Shown: positions 43,488 through 53,626, counted from the first letter of the stretch. The stretch: DNA of 64,000 nucleotides from Saprospiraceae bacterium (GCA_020628475.1 JAHDFB010000008.1:1-64000), one strand, 5' to 3'. The notes: a model not told the origin generated them from the letters alone. Program-made: numbers and translations.

Positions 43488-43572
43488 AAATTTGTAAAAA
43501 AATCCCTTTGATCGCAACGTATGTACTCTGGTTGGAGTAATTCCATTAACTACATTACTCAAATCAATACTT

Positions 43573-44247
43573 ATGAACCGCATTTATTATACCATAGGCC
43601 TCATACTTTTACTTTGCTTTCCACTTTCAGGGCAAAATTTCAAATTTACTGGACAGACTAGTACGTCTTATACTTGGCAACATCTCAAAAGCGACCATGA
43701 AAAAACCATTCATGGTCAAATTGATGGCTTCCAACATAAATTAGGTGTTGGATTAACAGGAAAAGTATCTTCACAGCTATCCCTGGATGTATACATGAAT
43801 GTAATGATGCATAAACTGGTACAATTTACTGGGCGAGCTCGATTTCCAAATCAATACCCAGATTTTAAACAAGATGCGCATCTATATAATATTAGTCAGG
43901 TGATCCAAGTAGGACCTGAAGTAAGATTGAGATATATAAAACATCGTTTTCGTCCATCCATTGGATTTTTCATTTCTAGAGATGTCTATGATCAAACTAG
44001 ATTTCGAGCATTTGAATTGGATGAAGTTATCGATACAGGTATGAAAAAAGCATTTAGTTTAGAAGAGAATACGGGTCTTCGATCTCAACTATCACTAGGA
44101 CTCGATTTTCGATTGATTCGAAACAAATGGTTTGAAATCAATCTAAGCCCAATCTATGCCTTTGATATTAAATGGAAGAATCAATACGTGCAAGAACATA
44201 AGCTCTATTCCAGTCTAGGCCTTCAATGTCAACTTAGCTTGAAATAA
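43573..44247 (+). CDS. Putative outer-membrane beta-barrel protein
   Basis: 224 residues with a signal peptide (about 1-20, ending FPLSGQ). The mature part alternates short polar and aromatic beta-strands (FKFTGQTSTSYTWQHL, LSLDVYMNVMMH, QVGPEVRLRYI, FEINLSPIYAFDI) and ends with a strand-like LYSSLGLQCQLSLK. This fits an outer-membrane or surface barrel of about ten strands. I cannot name a family. The 3-prime end is convergent with the HxlR gene. Confidence 0.65.
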   Translation: MNRIYYTIGLILLLCFPLSGQNFKFTGQTSTSYTWQHLKSDHEKTIHGQIDGFQHKLGVGLTGKVSSQLSLDVYMNVMMHKLVQFTGRARFPNQYPDFKQDAHLYNISQVIQVGPEVRLRYIKHRFRPSIGFFISRDVYDQTRFRAFELDEVIDTGMKKAFSLEENTGLRSQLSLGLDFRLIRNKWFEINLSPIYAFDIKWKNQYVQEHKLYSSLGLQCQLSLK

Positions 44248-44308
44248 AGTATTACATGTTGAATAAAAAATGACTAAAGATTCATACTGACATGGATTGC
44301 GTTGGTTC

Positions 44309-44677
44309 TTATTTATTCGAAAACTTGTTCGCAACGAAATCTCCCCAATCCGCTATAGTTTGTATTAACGGAATCAATGTCTTGCCAAAATCAGTTAAAG
44401 AATATTCAACTTTTAATGGAGGCTTTGAAGTATACACCTTTCTCTTTACCAATCCATCTTCCTCCAATGCCTTCAACTGCAAACTCAACGTTCTTTCCGT
44501 CACCGTTGGCATAGATTTTCTCAATTCGTTATATCTCAATTTTTTTTCCATGAGGTGAAAAAGAATCACCGTTTTCCACTTGCCTCCAATAATGCCCATG
44601 GTCAAGCTCGTGCAACAAGGATATTCATTATTCCTAAAACGAAGCATAGTTGGTTGAGTAGTTTCCATATTATTCAT
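44309..44677 (-). CDS. HxlR-family transcriptional regulator
   Basis: 122 residues with a winged helix of the HxlR/YodB type: cysteine pair CCTSLTMGIIGGKWKTVILFHL at residues 21-42, the recognition region RYNELRKSMPTVTERTLS and the wing SKPPLKVEYSLTDFG. Members sense quinones, aldehydes or redox stress and repress adjacent oxidoreductases. The -7 element at 44701-44708 and the operator-like palindrome at 44730-44748 lie in the divergent promoter region. The divergent oxidoreductase gene is truncated. The ATG three codons later is an alternative start. Confidence 0.9.
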   Translation of the reverse strand: MNNMETTQPTMLRFRNNEYPCCTSLTMGIIGGKWKTVILFHLMEKKLRYNELRKSMPTVTERTLSLQLKALEEDGLVKRKVYTSKPPLKVEYSLTDFGKTLIPLIQTIADWGDFVANKFSNK

Positions 44678-44700
44678 ACTATCATTTTTGACCGTTATTG

Positions 44701-44708
44701 CAAAGATA
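44701..44708 (-). promoter_or_regulatory. Putative -7 element (TATCTTTG) of the HxlR gene
   Basis: Minus-strand TATCTTTG fits TAnnTTTG and places the start site near 44694, 17 nt before the HxlR ATG. Confidence 0.5.
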
Positions 44709-44720
44709 ATAAACTATATA

Positions 44721-44728
44721 TAATTTTG
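44721..44728 (+). promoter_or_regulatory. Putative -7 element (TAATTTTG) of the divergent target promoter
   Basis: Plus-strand TAATTTTG fits TAnnTTTG. The start site would be near 44735, inside the palindrome at 44730-44748. Confidence 0.45.
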
Positions 44729-44729
44729 T

Positions 44730-44748
44730 TACTATATAAAATATAGTA
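44730..44748. promoter_or_regulatory. HxlR operator-like palindrome
   Basis: TACTATATAAAATATAGTA has perfect 7-bp arms (TACTATA / TATAGTA) around a 5-nt centre. HxlR-type repressors such as YodB bind TACT...AGTA palindromes between divergent genes. Here it overlaps the predicted start site of the divergent transcript and is at about -35 to -55 for HxlR itself. Confidence 0.6.
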
Positions 44749-44761
44749 TTATAGAACATCA

Positions 44762-44890
44762 ATGGAAGCAATGACTATTCGTGCTTTTGGAGAAAACGCA
44801 CCCTTCGAACTAAGCGAAGTAACTATACCCGAAGTTTATACAGGACAAGTATTAATTAAAATACTCGTTCAATTTGACATCCAAATGTGA
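44762..44890 (+). pseudogene. Truncated zinc-type alcohol dehydrogenase/quinone oxidoreductase remnant
   Basis: A 42-codon ORF beginning MEAMTIRAFGENAPFELSEV, then TIPEVYTGQVLIKI, which is the canonical N-terminus of the medium-chain dehydrogenase/quinone oxidoreductase family. The match ends about residue 34 and eight unrelated residues precede a stop. The remaining 300 or so residues are absent; the next gene is an unrelated oxygenase. The promoter and operator in front appear intact, so this looks like a deletion that removed an HxlR target gene. Confidence 0.75.
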
Positions 44891-44917
44891 CATAATATAA
44901 CCTTTTAATAAAATACA

Positions 44918-45877
44918 ATGACAGATAATAGTAGTAATGCACTTGAACAAGCTCGTGCTCTTACCCTTCCCTCTCGTGCATCAACATTGAATCGAGCACC
45001 ATCGGTTTCTCATTTTTGGAATAGCAACCAAGCTATTTTAAAAGATGCTTGGAAAGAATGGGAATTGAAAAATAGTGCGATAATACCCGTTCTAGACGAA
45101 ACATTTCTTGATCCAATATTGAGAAAAACAGTTAGTGATGCTTGGGAAAACCCAGAAAAAGAAAATGCGGTAGCCAATCTTTGGGAAGAAATTATTCCTG
45201 GCGTTTACAGCACTCAATTTTTCGATTTAAATCGATTAAAGGAATTTCGAGATTATTTAAATGCCGTTTCAAATGCTCAGATTCCGAGCCGTGCACCATA
45301 TGGCATACAATTGAACCGTCATGGAATTATGCTTGATCCACGATCAGAAGGTTATCTCGCTGCACCTAATTTTCAAGAATTCTACCATTCCATGATGGAT
45401 CGTTATATGCGTCCAATAGCGCGTTTATTGCTGGACACTTATGGATATGACAATCAAACTTTTGGTTTTTCGATACAATACAATCCGAGCAAAGACAAGG
45501 ATTTACAAGCGCACACCGACGCTTCTTCTGCCACGCTAAATATTAACATTAATTTAGTTGATGAATCCTTTTCAGGATCTCAAGTTGATTTTTTCGATAA
45601 AAATTCTGGAAAAACCGTACAAACGACCTTTAAACCAGGTCAAGCAATCATTCACCGTGGAAGTGTCCCTCACGCCACGCATCCTATCACAGCTGGGCAA
45701 CGAAGTAATTTGGTAGTGTGGCTTTACGGAGATCGCATGCAAATTCCCAATAGACATTCGAATCCTTATAATTCTATCAATGCTTCTGTACAAAGTGTGA
45801 CAACAAATAATATAATATCACCCCGTGAGCGCTGGAGTATACCAAATAGTCCAAAAGATGCCTATGCTCCCTTTTAG
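44918..45877 (+). CDS. 2-oxoglutarate/Fe(II)-dependent oxygenase-like protein
   Basis: 319 residues, cytoplasmic. The double-stranded beta-helix core carries the iron ligands H199-x-D201 (QAHTDAS) and H252 (GSVPHATH), with R262 as the 2-oxoglutarate anchor ten residues later. This spacing is that of prolyl-4-hydroxylase-like 2OG oxygenases. The N-terminal 150 residues are family-specific and contain a hydrophilic lead segment. The substrate is unknown; protein or small-molecule hydroxylation are both possible. It lies 27 nt after the truncated dehydrogenase and may now be transcribed from the HxlR-controlled promoter. The gene has no obvious partner downstream. Confidence 0.85.
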   Translation: MTDNSSNALEQARALTLPSRASTLNRAPSVSHFWNSNQAILKDAWKEWELKNSAIIPVLDETFLDPILRKTVSDAWENPEKENAVANLWEEIIPGVYSTQFFDLNRLKEFRDYLNAVSNAQIPSRAPYGIQLNRHGIMLDPRSEGYLAAPNFQEFYHSMMDRYMRPIARLLLDTYGYDNQTFGFSIQYNPSKDKDLQAHTDASSATLNININLVDESFSGSQVDFFDKNSGKTVQTTFKPGQAIIHRGSVPHATHPITAGQRSNLVVWLYGDRMQIPNRHSNPYNSINASVQSVTTNNIISPRERWSIPNSPKDAYAPF

Positions 45878-46027
45878 AATCAAGAATGTTCCATTCTAAT
45901 CGTTGAGAAATCCAATGTTTTTACAGGTATTTTCAATATCTACCTATTGATGAAAAATAGATAAGGGAAGCATCTGTAAATCCTATTTTTAGCGTGTCTC
46001 ATGATTCTACGTGTAGCATAAAGTATA

Positions 46028-47785
46028 TCATATAGATGAAGTAACTTTTTCCTTAAACTGAATGGCACAATACATTCCTTTTTGAGATTTCAGGATCAAT
46101 TCACCTCTCAGTTGACGAACCAAAATTCGAATCAACTCCAATCCTATACCCGCCTTTTCAGCATAATTTTCCGGTAAGCCTTTACCATTATCCGTGTAAA
46201 TCAACGTATATAAATCGTCTTGACGCTTCAAAGTAATTTCACAGGATAGATTTTCCAAAGCTGCATTATGTTTCACGCTGTTGGTTAATAGCTCTGAAAG
46301 TATAATACCTAATGGAATGGTTGTCTCAATATTTAAAAAACTAGCATCAATCTGTACGGTAGATCCCAGCATTTGCTCATTGTAACTAGAGGAATTTGCA
46401 ATCAAGGTTGTAACATAATTTTCAAAGTTGATCCGTTCAAACTCTTCACTTTGATATAACTGATCATGTACCAACGAAATACTCTTGATCTTTTCACTAA
46501 ATTCATCTATTAAAGCACGCACCTCAGCATTACTAGTTTTACGACTTTTCAAAAACATCAAACTGATAATGTTCTGAAGATTGTTTTTGACCCGATGATG
46601 TATCTCGGCTAATAATAATGTATTGGAGTCACTAGCTTCTTTTAAACGTTGATTCTTCGTAACAATTTCAGAATTCTGTTGTATAATTCTATTTCTTGTG
46701 ATGACAATCTTGTACAGTAACCATGAAATAAAAGCTAATACCGCTAAGCCTATATATATCGCCGTTAATAAAAAAGATCTTTCTTGACTAAGTTGATCCA
46801 GTTCGGCTTGTTTGCGAATATAATTAAACTTCACTTCATTCGCCTCCAACTTCCTTCTGGACTCGATCAGCTTGTGTTTATTACTATAGTCCAATTCAAC
46901 CACTGCATAGTGATAGGCAGAATCCATCATACCCATTCGCTCAAAGTTGACTCTACAATGCTTGGCCAATCCTGATCCGTATAAGTAATATTCCGGATTA
47001 ACTTCTTTGACTTGAGCCATATAGTACCATGCTGTATCATAATACAATTGTCTTAATTCAGGAGTCGGTTTCTCATGGATAATCCGATTCGAAGCATACA
47101 TAATGGCTGCACTGAGATAATGCTTATTATCTATGTAAGACTTTAATTGTAAATCTGTATTACGACGTATCTCCTCAGGATCTTCCGAAAGAACAGAAAC
47201 CAAATAATAGGCATCTATCGCATCGCGATCCATCACCGCTTGATCTATATGCTTCAAAGCTTTTCTGGCATCAATTAATGCTTGAGGCAGGTTTCCAAAA
47301 ACGCGATTAAAGGAAGAACGGCGAACATAGAATAAGGTTTTTACTTCATCCAACTGATGCTCTGCGATGATTTTTTCAGCTTCTGCCAAATTGTGGCGAC
47401 TTGGTTCCTCATTTTGTATCCACTCATATGCCAATGAAAGACCTATATGAGCCATCGCCTTTTCACGAGGAAAATGATTGATCGCTGGTTCACTTAATAT
47501 CTCTTTAAATATTTCCTGAGCCTCGGATAATTCAGCGTGTACAAAATGTAGATGGGCTCGTTCATATTTTGCCATATAATAAATAGAACAAGTCGAACGG
47601 TCTAGCTCCGTAATCTGGCTAAATAATGAATCCAATACTGAAATGGCTGATAGAGATCTACCCTGTTCAATGTACTCATGTACTTGATTCATCTGTACCT
47701 GGTAGATTGAATCATGACAGCTTTGTGTGTTCCCCGTAGAAACAAAACAAAATAAAATCATACATACACTAATAACAATCCTCAT
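46028..47785 (-). CDS. TPR-containing sensor histidine kinase (HisKA_2-type)
   Basis: 585 residues. A signal peptide (1-20) precedes a periplasmic helical-repeat domain (about 21-315) of TPR-like character, then one membrane helix (about 337-361). The dimerisation/phosphoacceptor region has the HisKA_2 signature IHHRVKNNLQN (H396-H397), followed by an HATPase_c domain with SELLTNSVKHN, YTDNGKGLP and GIGLELIRIL. This architecture is common in Bacteroidota and pairs with LytTR regulators. The partner gene lies upstream on the same strand with a 129-nt gap. The stimulus is unknown. Confidence 0.93.
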   Translation of the reverse strand: MRIVISVCMILFCFVSTGNTQSCHDSIYQVQMNQVHEYIEQGRSLSAISVLDSLFSQITELDRSTCSIYYMAKYERAHLHFVHAELSEAQEIFKEILSEPAINHFPREKAMAHIGLSLAYEWIQNEEPSRHNLAEAEKIIAEHQLDEVKTLFYVRRSSFNRVFGNLPQALIDARKALKHIDQAVMDRDAIDAYYLVSVLSEDPEEIRRNTDLQLKSYIDNKHYLSAAIMYASNRIIHEKPTPELRQLYYDTAWYYMAQVKEVNPEYYLYGSGLAKHCRVNFERMGMMDSAYHYAVVELDYSNKHKLIESRRKLEANEVKFNYIRKQAELDQLSQERSFLLTAIYIGLAVLAFISWLLYKIVITRNRIIQQNSEIVTKNQRLKEASDSNTLLLAEIHHRVKNNLQNIISLMFLKSRKTSNAEVRALIDEFSEKIKSISLVHDQLYQSEEFERINFENYVTTLIANSSSYNEQMLGSTVQIDASFLNIETTIPLGIILSELLTNSVKHNAALENLSCEITLKRQDDLYTLIYTDNGKGLPENYAEKAGIGLELIRILVRQLRGELILKSQKGMYCAIQFKEKVTSSI

Positions 47786-47914
47786 ACCACATTGGATCTA
47801 GAACCTTCAATGTTAGCATTTTAATGCTGAAATTAGTAATTAATTGTAAATCTTGTTCTAAATGGTAGGATATATGATCTAAATGGTCAAAATGAGGCTA
47901 ATAGATGATTTAGA

Positions 47915-48607
47915 TCAGCTGTTCATTAGCTCCTGAAACTCTTTTCGACGTACTCGACTAATAGGTACTTTTTTTTCTCGAATCAAGACGGAATTACGAC
48001 CTATATGATGCACCTTATTGACATTAATGATATAGCTACGATGACATTGGAAGAACACTTTATCCGATAAGTGATTATCTTTAAAATATTGTAAGGACTG
48101 ACGCACCACATATTTTTGATCTTCTGCGTGAATATTGATATACACGTGATCGGATTCTATAAAATCAATGGCGTTTTCGGCTAAAAAAACGGTATTGACT
48201 CCATCATTTATTTTCACAATGCGCTGGCGTTTTACCTTGTTATTTAAATGATTGTTATACGCCAATTCAATGGTGGTCCATAATGATTCTTTCTGTATTG
48301 GTTTGGTCAAATATCCGCCAGGATTCGTTGCCATAGCATTTTGCAATACTTTCTTATCGTATTGGGATGTCAAAAACACAAAGGGAATATCCGTTTTATC
48401 TACTAAGTAATTAGCAATATCGATACCCGATTTTGGACCATACAATCGGACATCCAATAGGACCAAATCAGGCTCATTGGATTGTAAAAATTCAATGGCC
48501 TCTTCATATGAAATGACAATTCCCGTAGGAGAATGCCCTCGCTCTTCAAGATAAAGCTTGATCGTTTCTGCGATCAACATTTCATCTTCCACAATTAAGA
48601 TCTTCAT
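47915..48607 (-). CDS. LytTR-type response regulator
   Basis: 230 residues. Receiver domain with acidic E7-D8, phosphoacceptor D52 (LVLLDVRL), T in FLTSQ and K in LTKPI; then a LytTR DNA-binding domain (about 128-228; IDFIESDHVYINIHAED, FFQCHRSYIINVNKV). LytTR proteins bind direct repeats spaced two helical turns apart. Such a repeat occurs upstream of this gene (48760-48790). A GGAGG precedes the start at some distance. Likely regulates surface or competence-like functions, but targets are unknown. Confidence 0.94.
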   Translation of the reverse strand: MKILIVEDEMLIAETIKLYLEERGHSPTGIVISYEEAIEFLQSNEPDLVLLDVRLYGPKSGIDIANYLVDKTDIPFVFLTSQYDKKVLQNAMATNPGGYLTKPIQKESLWTTIELAYNNHLNNKVKRQRIVKINDGVNTVFLAENAIDFIESDHVYINIHAEDQKYVVRQSLQYFKDNHLSDKVFFQCHRSYIINVNKVHHIGRNSVLIREKKVPISRVRRKEFQELMNS

Positions 48608-48759
48608 AATTGCCTAAAAAATTCCTCCGTTATAGTAATAGAATATAGTATTGAGTTGCAAGATAACGGATTTCAAGCTGAACTAAAAAAGCTGGGATCA
48701 TTAATTTTAGATTATCGCTATGCTAAACATTTTTATGTAAAAAACAACAAACGATACCA

Positions 48760-48790
48760 TTCAGAACATTATAGACACCTTTCAGAACAT
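48760..48790. promoter_or_regulatory. Direct repeats TTCAGAACAT with 21-bp period
   Basis: Two exact copies of TTCAGAACAT at 48760-48769 and 48781-48790, offset by 21 bp (two helical turns). LytTR-domain regulators such as AgrA and ComE recognise 9-10-bp direct repeats with this period. The repeats lie about 155-185 bp upstream of the LytTR regulator start, so autoregulation is a reasonable inference. Confidence 0.5.
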
Positions 48791-49081
48791 AGCCACACCA
48801 TAAAGCCCTTATAACGACATACATCTATAATATTTGTTAACGCACTGCTACCTCTCGCAGGCAATCACTAACTGATTATTATTTTATGAGCGTATTATCC
48901 TGTATTTTCAGATTAACAATGAGATCGACATGTAAAAACGGCCATTAGCATCTCCCTCCGGAAATATACGAGAAAAATCGGTGTGCAAGCATTATCAATA
49001 GGAATGTACATATTAAAAATCAATGAAAACAATCCGTACATAAAGCATCGATTTATAGTTCATTAATTAGGTCATAAAGCG

Positions 49082-49104
49082 GATGATTTCACCAACAAAT
49101 CATC
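49082..49104 (+). other. Perfect 8-bp hairpin (GATGATTT / AAATCATC)
   Basis: A hairpin with a 7-nt loop, immediately before a second, stronger hairpin at 49119-49144. Together they may belong to a structured RNA. Confidence 0.4.
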
Positions 49105-49118
49105 GCTAGATGTACTAG

Positions 49119-49144
49119 AAGGAAGCTCCATTCAGAGCTTCCTT
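49119..49144 (+). terminator. Perfect 10-bp hairpin, possible terminator
   Basis: AAGGAAGCTC and GAGCTTCCTT separated by 6 nt, followed by TATTATG with a weak T tract. It could end a plus-strand transcript from the gene-free interval. Confidence 0.45.
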
Positions 49145-49207
49145 TATTATGTAAAGGATTTCCACTCGATTTCCATTTCGTCGATGAGCTATTTTTCTTC
49201 AAGATGC

Positions 49208-49330
49208 TTCCTCCTCCCGTCACCGCTGTGCAGTAGTCCTGACGAAGGAAGGAGCCCAAAGGGCCGAACAGACCTGTGAGCTGCGGAACATAGGGGCGGC
49301 ACGAAGCAGAGCGCAGTGACGCGACGGCAT
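49208..49330. repeat. GC-rich structured sequence, possible element copy C
   Basis: A GC-rich block with GAAGGAAGGAGCCCAAAGGG and, nearer sucD, GAAGCAGAGCGCAGTGACGC. The GGAGCAGAGCG-like segment is shared with copy D, but the typical GCGATA start and GCGATCGCCC-like end are not clear. Classed here as a possible diverged member. Confidence 0.35.
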
Positions 49331-49367
49331 AAAAAAAGGGTTCGCCTCATTTCTGATGACAAACCCT
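49331..49367 (-). terminator. Intrinsic terminator of sucD
   Basis: On the minus strand, arms AGGGTTTG and CGAACCCT (one G-U pair) are followed by seven T. It lies 25 nt past the sucD stop. Confidence 0.8.
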
Positions 49368-49391
49368 AGATAATTAGTTGAATTTTACTTC

Positions 49392-50267
49392 TTATTTTCC
49401 TAACACTTTGGCCATAGTCTTTCCGATATCCGCTGGTGAATTAACCACGTGAATACCACAAGATGCCATGATTTCCATTTTAGCTGCCGCTGTATCATCT
49501 TTCCCACCGATAATAGCACCAGCGTGTCCCATGGTTCTACCAGCCGGTGCTGTCTGACCCGCGATAAATCCAACAACAGGCTTTTTATTCCCCGTACTCT
49601 TGATGTACTCCGAAGCCAATGCTTCGTAATTTCCTCCAATCTCACCGATCATCACAATACCATCCGTATCCGGATCTTCCATTAATAACTGTACAGCTTC
49701 TTTCGTCGGTGTACCAACAATTGGATCTCCACCAATTCCGATCGCTGTAGAGATTCCTAATCCAGCCTTTACAATCTGATCAGCTGCCTCATAGGTAAGC
49801 GTACCTGATTTAGAAACAACGCCAATACGTCCTTGTTTGAACACAAAACCAGGCATAATACCCACCTTTGCTTCACCTGGAGTAATCACACCTGGACAAT
49901 TTGGTCCAATAAGTGTTACATTCTTATCTTCAATATAAGCTTTTACTTTCACCATATCTTGCACGGCGATTCCCTCCGTGATACAAATAATCACAGAAAT
50001 ACCGGCCTCCGCCGCTTCCATAATTGCATCCGGTGCAAATTTTGGTGGTACAAATATAATACTCGTATCCGCCTGTACTTTTTGTACAGCCTCTGAAACA
50101 GAGTTAAACACAGGTTTTCCCAAATGCTCCTGTCCTCCTTTTCCCGGAGTCACTCCACCAACGACATTGGTTCCATATTCGATCATTTGTTCAGCATGAA
50201 AAGACCCTTCTTTCCCTGTGAATCCCTGTACGATTATATTAGAATTTTTGTTTACTAAAACACTCAT
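49392..50267 (-). CDS. sucD: Succinate-CoA ligase subunit alpha
   Basis: 291 residues, standard for SucD. It forms succinyl-CoA from succinate with SucC in the TCA cycle, generating NTP. Motifs: [13 protein letters not shown] near 16 in the CoA-binding domain, GVTPGKGG near 38, [14 protein letters not shown] near 146 and the phosphohistidine region [14 protein letters not shown] near 240. The sucC gene is not adjacent. It begins 3 nt after the ftsB/divIC-like stop, last in a carA-eno-ftsB-sucD run. Confidence 0.96.
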   Translation of the reverse strand: MSVLVNKNSNIIVQGFTGKEGSFHAEQMIEYGTNVVGGVTPGKGGQEHLGKPVFNSVSEAVQKVQADTSIIFVPPKFAPDAIMEAAEAGISVIICITEGIAVQDMVKVKAYIEDKNVTLIGPNCPGVITPGEAKVGIMPGFVFKQGRIGVVSKSGTLTYEAADQIVKAGLGISTAIGIGGDPIVGTPTKEAVQLLMEDPDTDGIVMIGEIGGNYEALASEYIKSTGNKKPVVGFIAGQTAPAGRTMGHAGAIIGGKDDTAAAKMEIMASCGIHVVNSPADIGKTMAKVLGK

Positions 50268-50270
50268 ATA

Positions 50271-50582
50271 TTATTCTTCTGGATTAATTACTAATATTTC
50301 TTCATTGGGCTTATGCATGTAATATTTTTCCCGTGCATATCGCTCTTTGTGAAGTTCAACGTCTTGCAATTGCTTGGCCGTCTCTTTCTTTTTATCGATG
50401 ATCGTGATTTTCTCTTGTTCTAATTTGCTGATCGAATCCGATAATTTCTGATGCGTCGCATAATTAAACTTATCAAAAAACACTACCCATACCAAAAAAC
50501 AGACAGTGGCTATGGTATATTTACTATACCAACGCTTCCGCACCAACTGCTTACATCGCTGTAATATATCCTTCGTGTTCAT
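50271..50582 (-). CDS. FtsB/DivIC-family cell-division protein
   Basis: 103 residues: a short basic N-terminus, one membrane helix (about 22-40, SKYTIATVCFLVWVVFFDKF), a leucine/lysine coiled coil (about 45-80) and a conserved tail with EKYYMHKPNEEIL. This topology is that of septum formation initiator proteins (FtsB/DivIC), which link the divisome components FtsL and FtsQ. Its place directly after enolase is the common Bacteroidota order. Confidence 0.9.
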   Translation of the reverse strand: MNTKDILQRCKQLVRKRWYSKYTIATVCFLVWVVFFDKFNYATHQKLSDSISKLEQEKITIIDKKKETAKQLQDVELHKERYAREKYYMHKPNEEILVINPEE

Positions 50583-50720
50583 AAATTTTACGCTTAAATA
50601 AAATTATATTACAATAATACTTTAAGTATAAATTCAAGATTTATAGCATTATAGCCACTAAGATACATCAATTTTATGGTTTTCTGAAATCACGTTTGAT
50701 TTCAGAATTGTTCGATTTTT

Positions 50721-52013
<1,293 letters not shown>

Positions 52014-53126
52014 TTAAGATTTGTGATTTTTGATATTTTCAATGAATTGATCAAACAGGTATCTGGAATCATGTGGTCCAGGAGCTGCTTCCGGGTGATG
52101 CTGTACTGAGAAAGCTGGTTTATCTTTCAATGCAATTCCCTCAATCGTGTTATCATTGAGATTAATATGTGTGATTTGTATCGTATCTTTTTTAGCTTCT
52201 AATTCTTCCGTGTTCACAGCAAATCCGTGATTTTGCGTGGTTATTTCGCACTTACCCGTAATCAAATTTTTCACTGGATGATTCGCTCCTCTATGACCAT
52301 GGTGCATTTTATAGGTAGAAACGCCGTTGGCCAAAGACAAAATCTGATGTCCTAAACAGATTCCGAAAACAGGTTTATTGGTATTTAATATAGACTTCGT
52401 TGTTTCGATGGCATAATCCATCGTAGAAGGATCTCCAGGGCCATTGGATAAGAAAAATCCATCTGGATTCCAAGCTGCTATTTCGTCAAAAGATGTTTTA
52501 GCCGGAAATACTTTTAGATAAGCACCTCGCTCAGCAATGCAGTGTAGGATATTCTGTTTTGTACCGAAATCAAGTACGGCCACTTTATAATCACTAGACT
52601 CGTCTCCTACAAAGTAACTTTCTTTAGCGGACACACGGCTTGCAAGCTCCAAACCATCCATACTTGGGGTGTCTGCCAACATCTTCTTCAATACATCAAT
52701 GTCGTCATGCTCCGAAGAAATGATGGCATTCATCGCTCCTTGATTTCTGATTTTCTTGACTACCGCTCGAGTATCGATATCTGAAATACAAACGAGATTT
52801 TCTTGTTCCAAATATTCCTGAATCGATTGATCCGCTAGCGGTCTGTGAAAATCATTGGTAAAATTCTTAACGATCAATCCAGCGATCTGTACTTTTTCGC
52901 TTTCAGAATCTGAATTTCTTGTTCCATAATTTCCGATATGGGCATTGGTAGTCACCAATATCTGTCTGAAGTAAGAAGGATCCGTAAATACCTCCTGATA
53001 TCCAGTCATTCCGGTATTAAAACATATCTCACCTGTAGTTGTTCCTTTGATACCGTATGCCTTGCCTTTGAAAACCGAGCCATCCTCAAGAAGTAGTGTG
53101 GCTGTATGTGTACCTATATGTGTCAC
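52014..53126 (-). CDS. carA: Carbamoyl-phosphate synthase small subunit
   Basis: 370 residues from a GTG start, the only reasonable one behind the -7 element. The N-terminal domain contains LLLEDGSVFKGKAYG and CFNTGMTGYQEVFTDPSY; the C-terminal glutaminase domain has the nucleophile cysteine in FGICLGHQ and the histidine/glutamate of HHPEAAPGP. It releases ammonia from glutamine for the large subunit, feeding arginine and pyrimidine synthesis. carB is not in the window. It heads the carA-eno-ftsB/divIC-sucD gene run. Confidence 0.96.
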   Translation of the reverse strand: MTHIGTHTATLLLEDGSVFKGKAYGIKGTTTGEICFNTGMTGYQEVFTDPSYFRQILVTTNAHIGNYGTRNSDSESEKVQIAGLIVKNFTNDFHRPLADQSIQEYLEQENLVCISDIDTRAVVKKIRNQGAMNAIISSEHDDIDVLKKMLADTPSMDGLELASRVSAKESYFVGDESSDYKVAVLDFGTKQNILHCIAERGAYLKVFPAKTSFDEIAAWNPDGFFLSNGPGDPSTMDYAIETTKSILNTNKPVFGICLGHQILSLANGVSTYKMHHGHRGANHPVKNLITGKCEITTQNHGFAVNTEELEAKKDTIQITHINLNDNTIEGIALKDKPAFSVQHHPEAAPGPHDSRYLFDQFIENIKNHKS

Positions 53127-53150
53127 GTCGAAGCTTTTTTAAAATTCGCA

Positions 53151-53158
53151 CAAATATA
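53151..53158 (-). promoter_or_regulatory. Putative -7 element (TATATTTG) of carA
   Basis: Minus-strand TATATTTG, a perfect TAnnTTTG, 25 nt upstream of the GTG start. Confidence 0.5.
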
Positions 53159-53365
53159 CTAAACAACAGCAATGAGGCTAACAATTTGACCGTTAATTGT
53201 TCGTCAAGAATAAATCCTTGATTTTTTTCATACAATAGCTCTCGATTCCATATAAAATCTGGTACTTTTTGGTCGTTTCAAGTCCACCATGTTGGCGTTT
53301 CGATCCGCTTTGATTACATTAAAATATCTAATATATATCATAAATAAGCACTATTTATATGATTT

Positions 53366-53477
53366 GGGCGATCCCCTCCATGCGCTACGCTTCATTTCGG
53401 GTCGGAGAGCTCCATAGTTCGCTCTGCTCCGTCCTTCGGACTCGGCTATCGCCGATACTACGCATTCCTATCGCAAA
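53366..53477 (-). repeat. Dispersed GC-rich element, copy D
   Basis: On the minus strand it begins GCGATAGGAATGCGTAG, contains a nested hairpin GTCCGAAGGACGGAG and ends GGGGATCGCCC. Start and end match copy F at 32321. The bases preceding the start on the minus strand are TTTTT, as in copy E. Confidence 0.65.
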
Positions 53478-53626
53478 AATATCTTGTTTTTTTAACGCCA
53501 AAAAATAGTCCAGAAAACGAAGTAATCCGCCCGCAAAATTAAAAGTCAAGAACAGATCAGACGGTAATACATTAATTCGTTGACTATTGGCGTCTTTAAG
53601 TCCATACATTACTGGGGATTACTCTC

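Larger units (their letters stand above)
48608..49391. other. Gene-free interval of 784 bp
   Basis: No coding sequence is evident on either strand. It contains direct repeats upstream of the LytTR gene, two adjacent hairpins (49082-49144), a GC-rich element (49208-49330) and the sucD terminator (49331-49367). The block from 48640 to 49080 is AT-rich and I see no known motif in it. Confidence 0.7.
53127..53626. other. Intergenic interval of 500 bp upstream of carA
   Basis: Contains the carA promoter, AT-rich sequence and the GC-rich element copy D at 53366-53477. A 74-codon minus-strand ORF (53385-53609) runs into the element and is not supported as a gene. Confidence 0.6.

Noticed and set aside
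53385-53609. 74-codon minus-strand ORF upstream of carA
   Set aside because: Its last 35 or so codons are the GC-rich element copy D read in frame, and the rest shows no family pattern.
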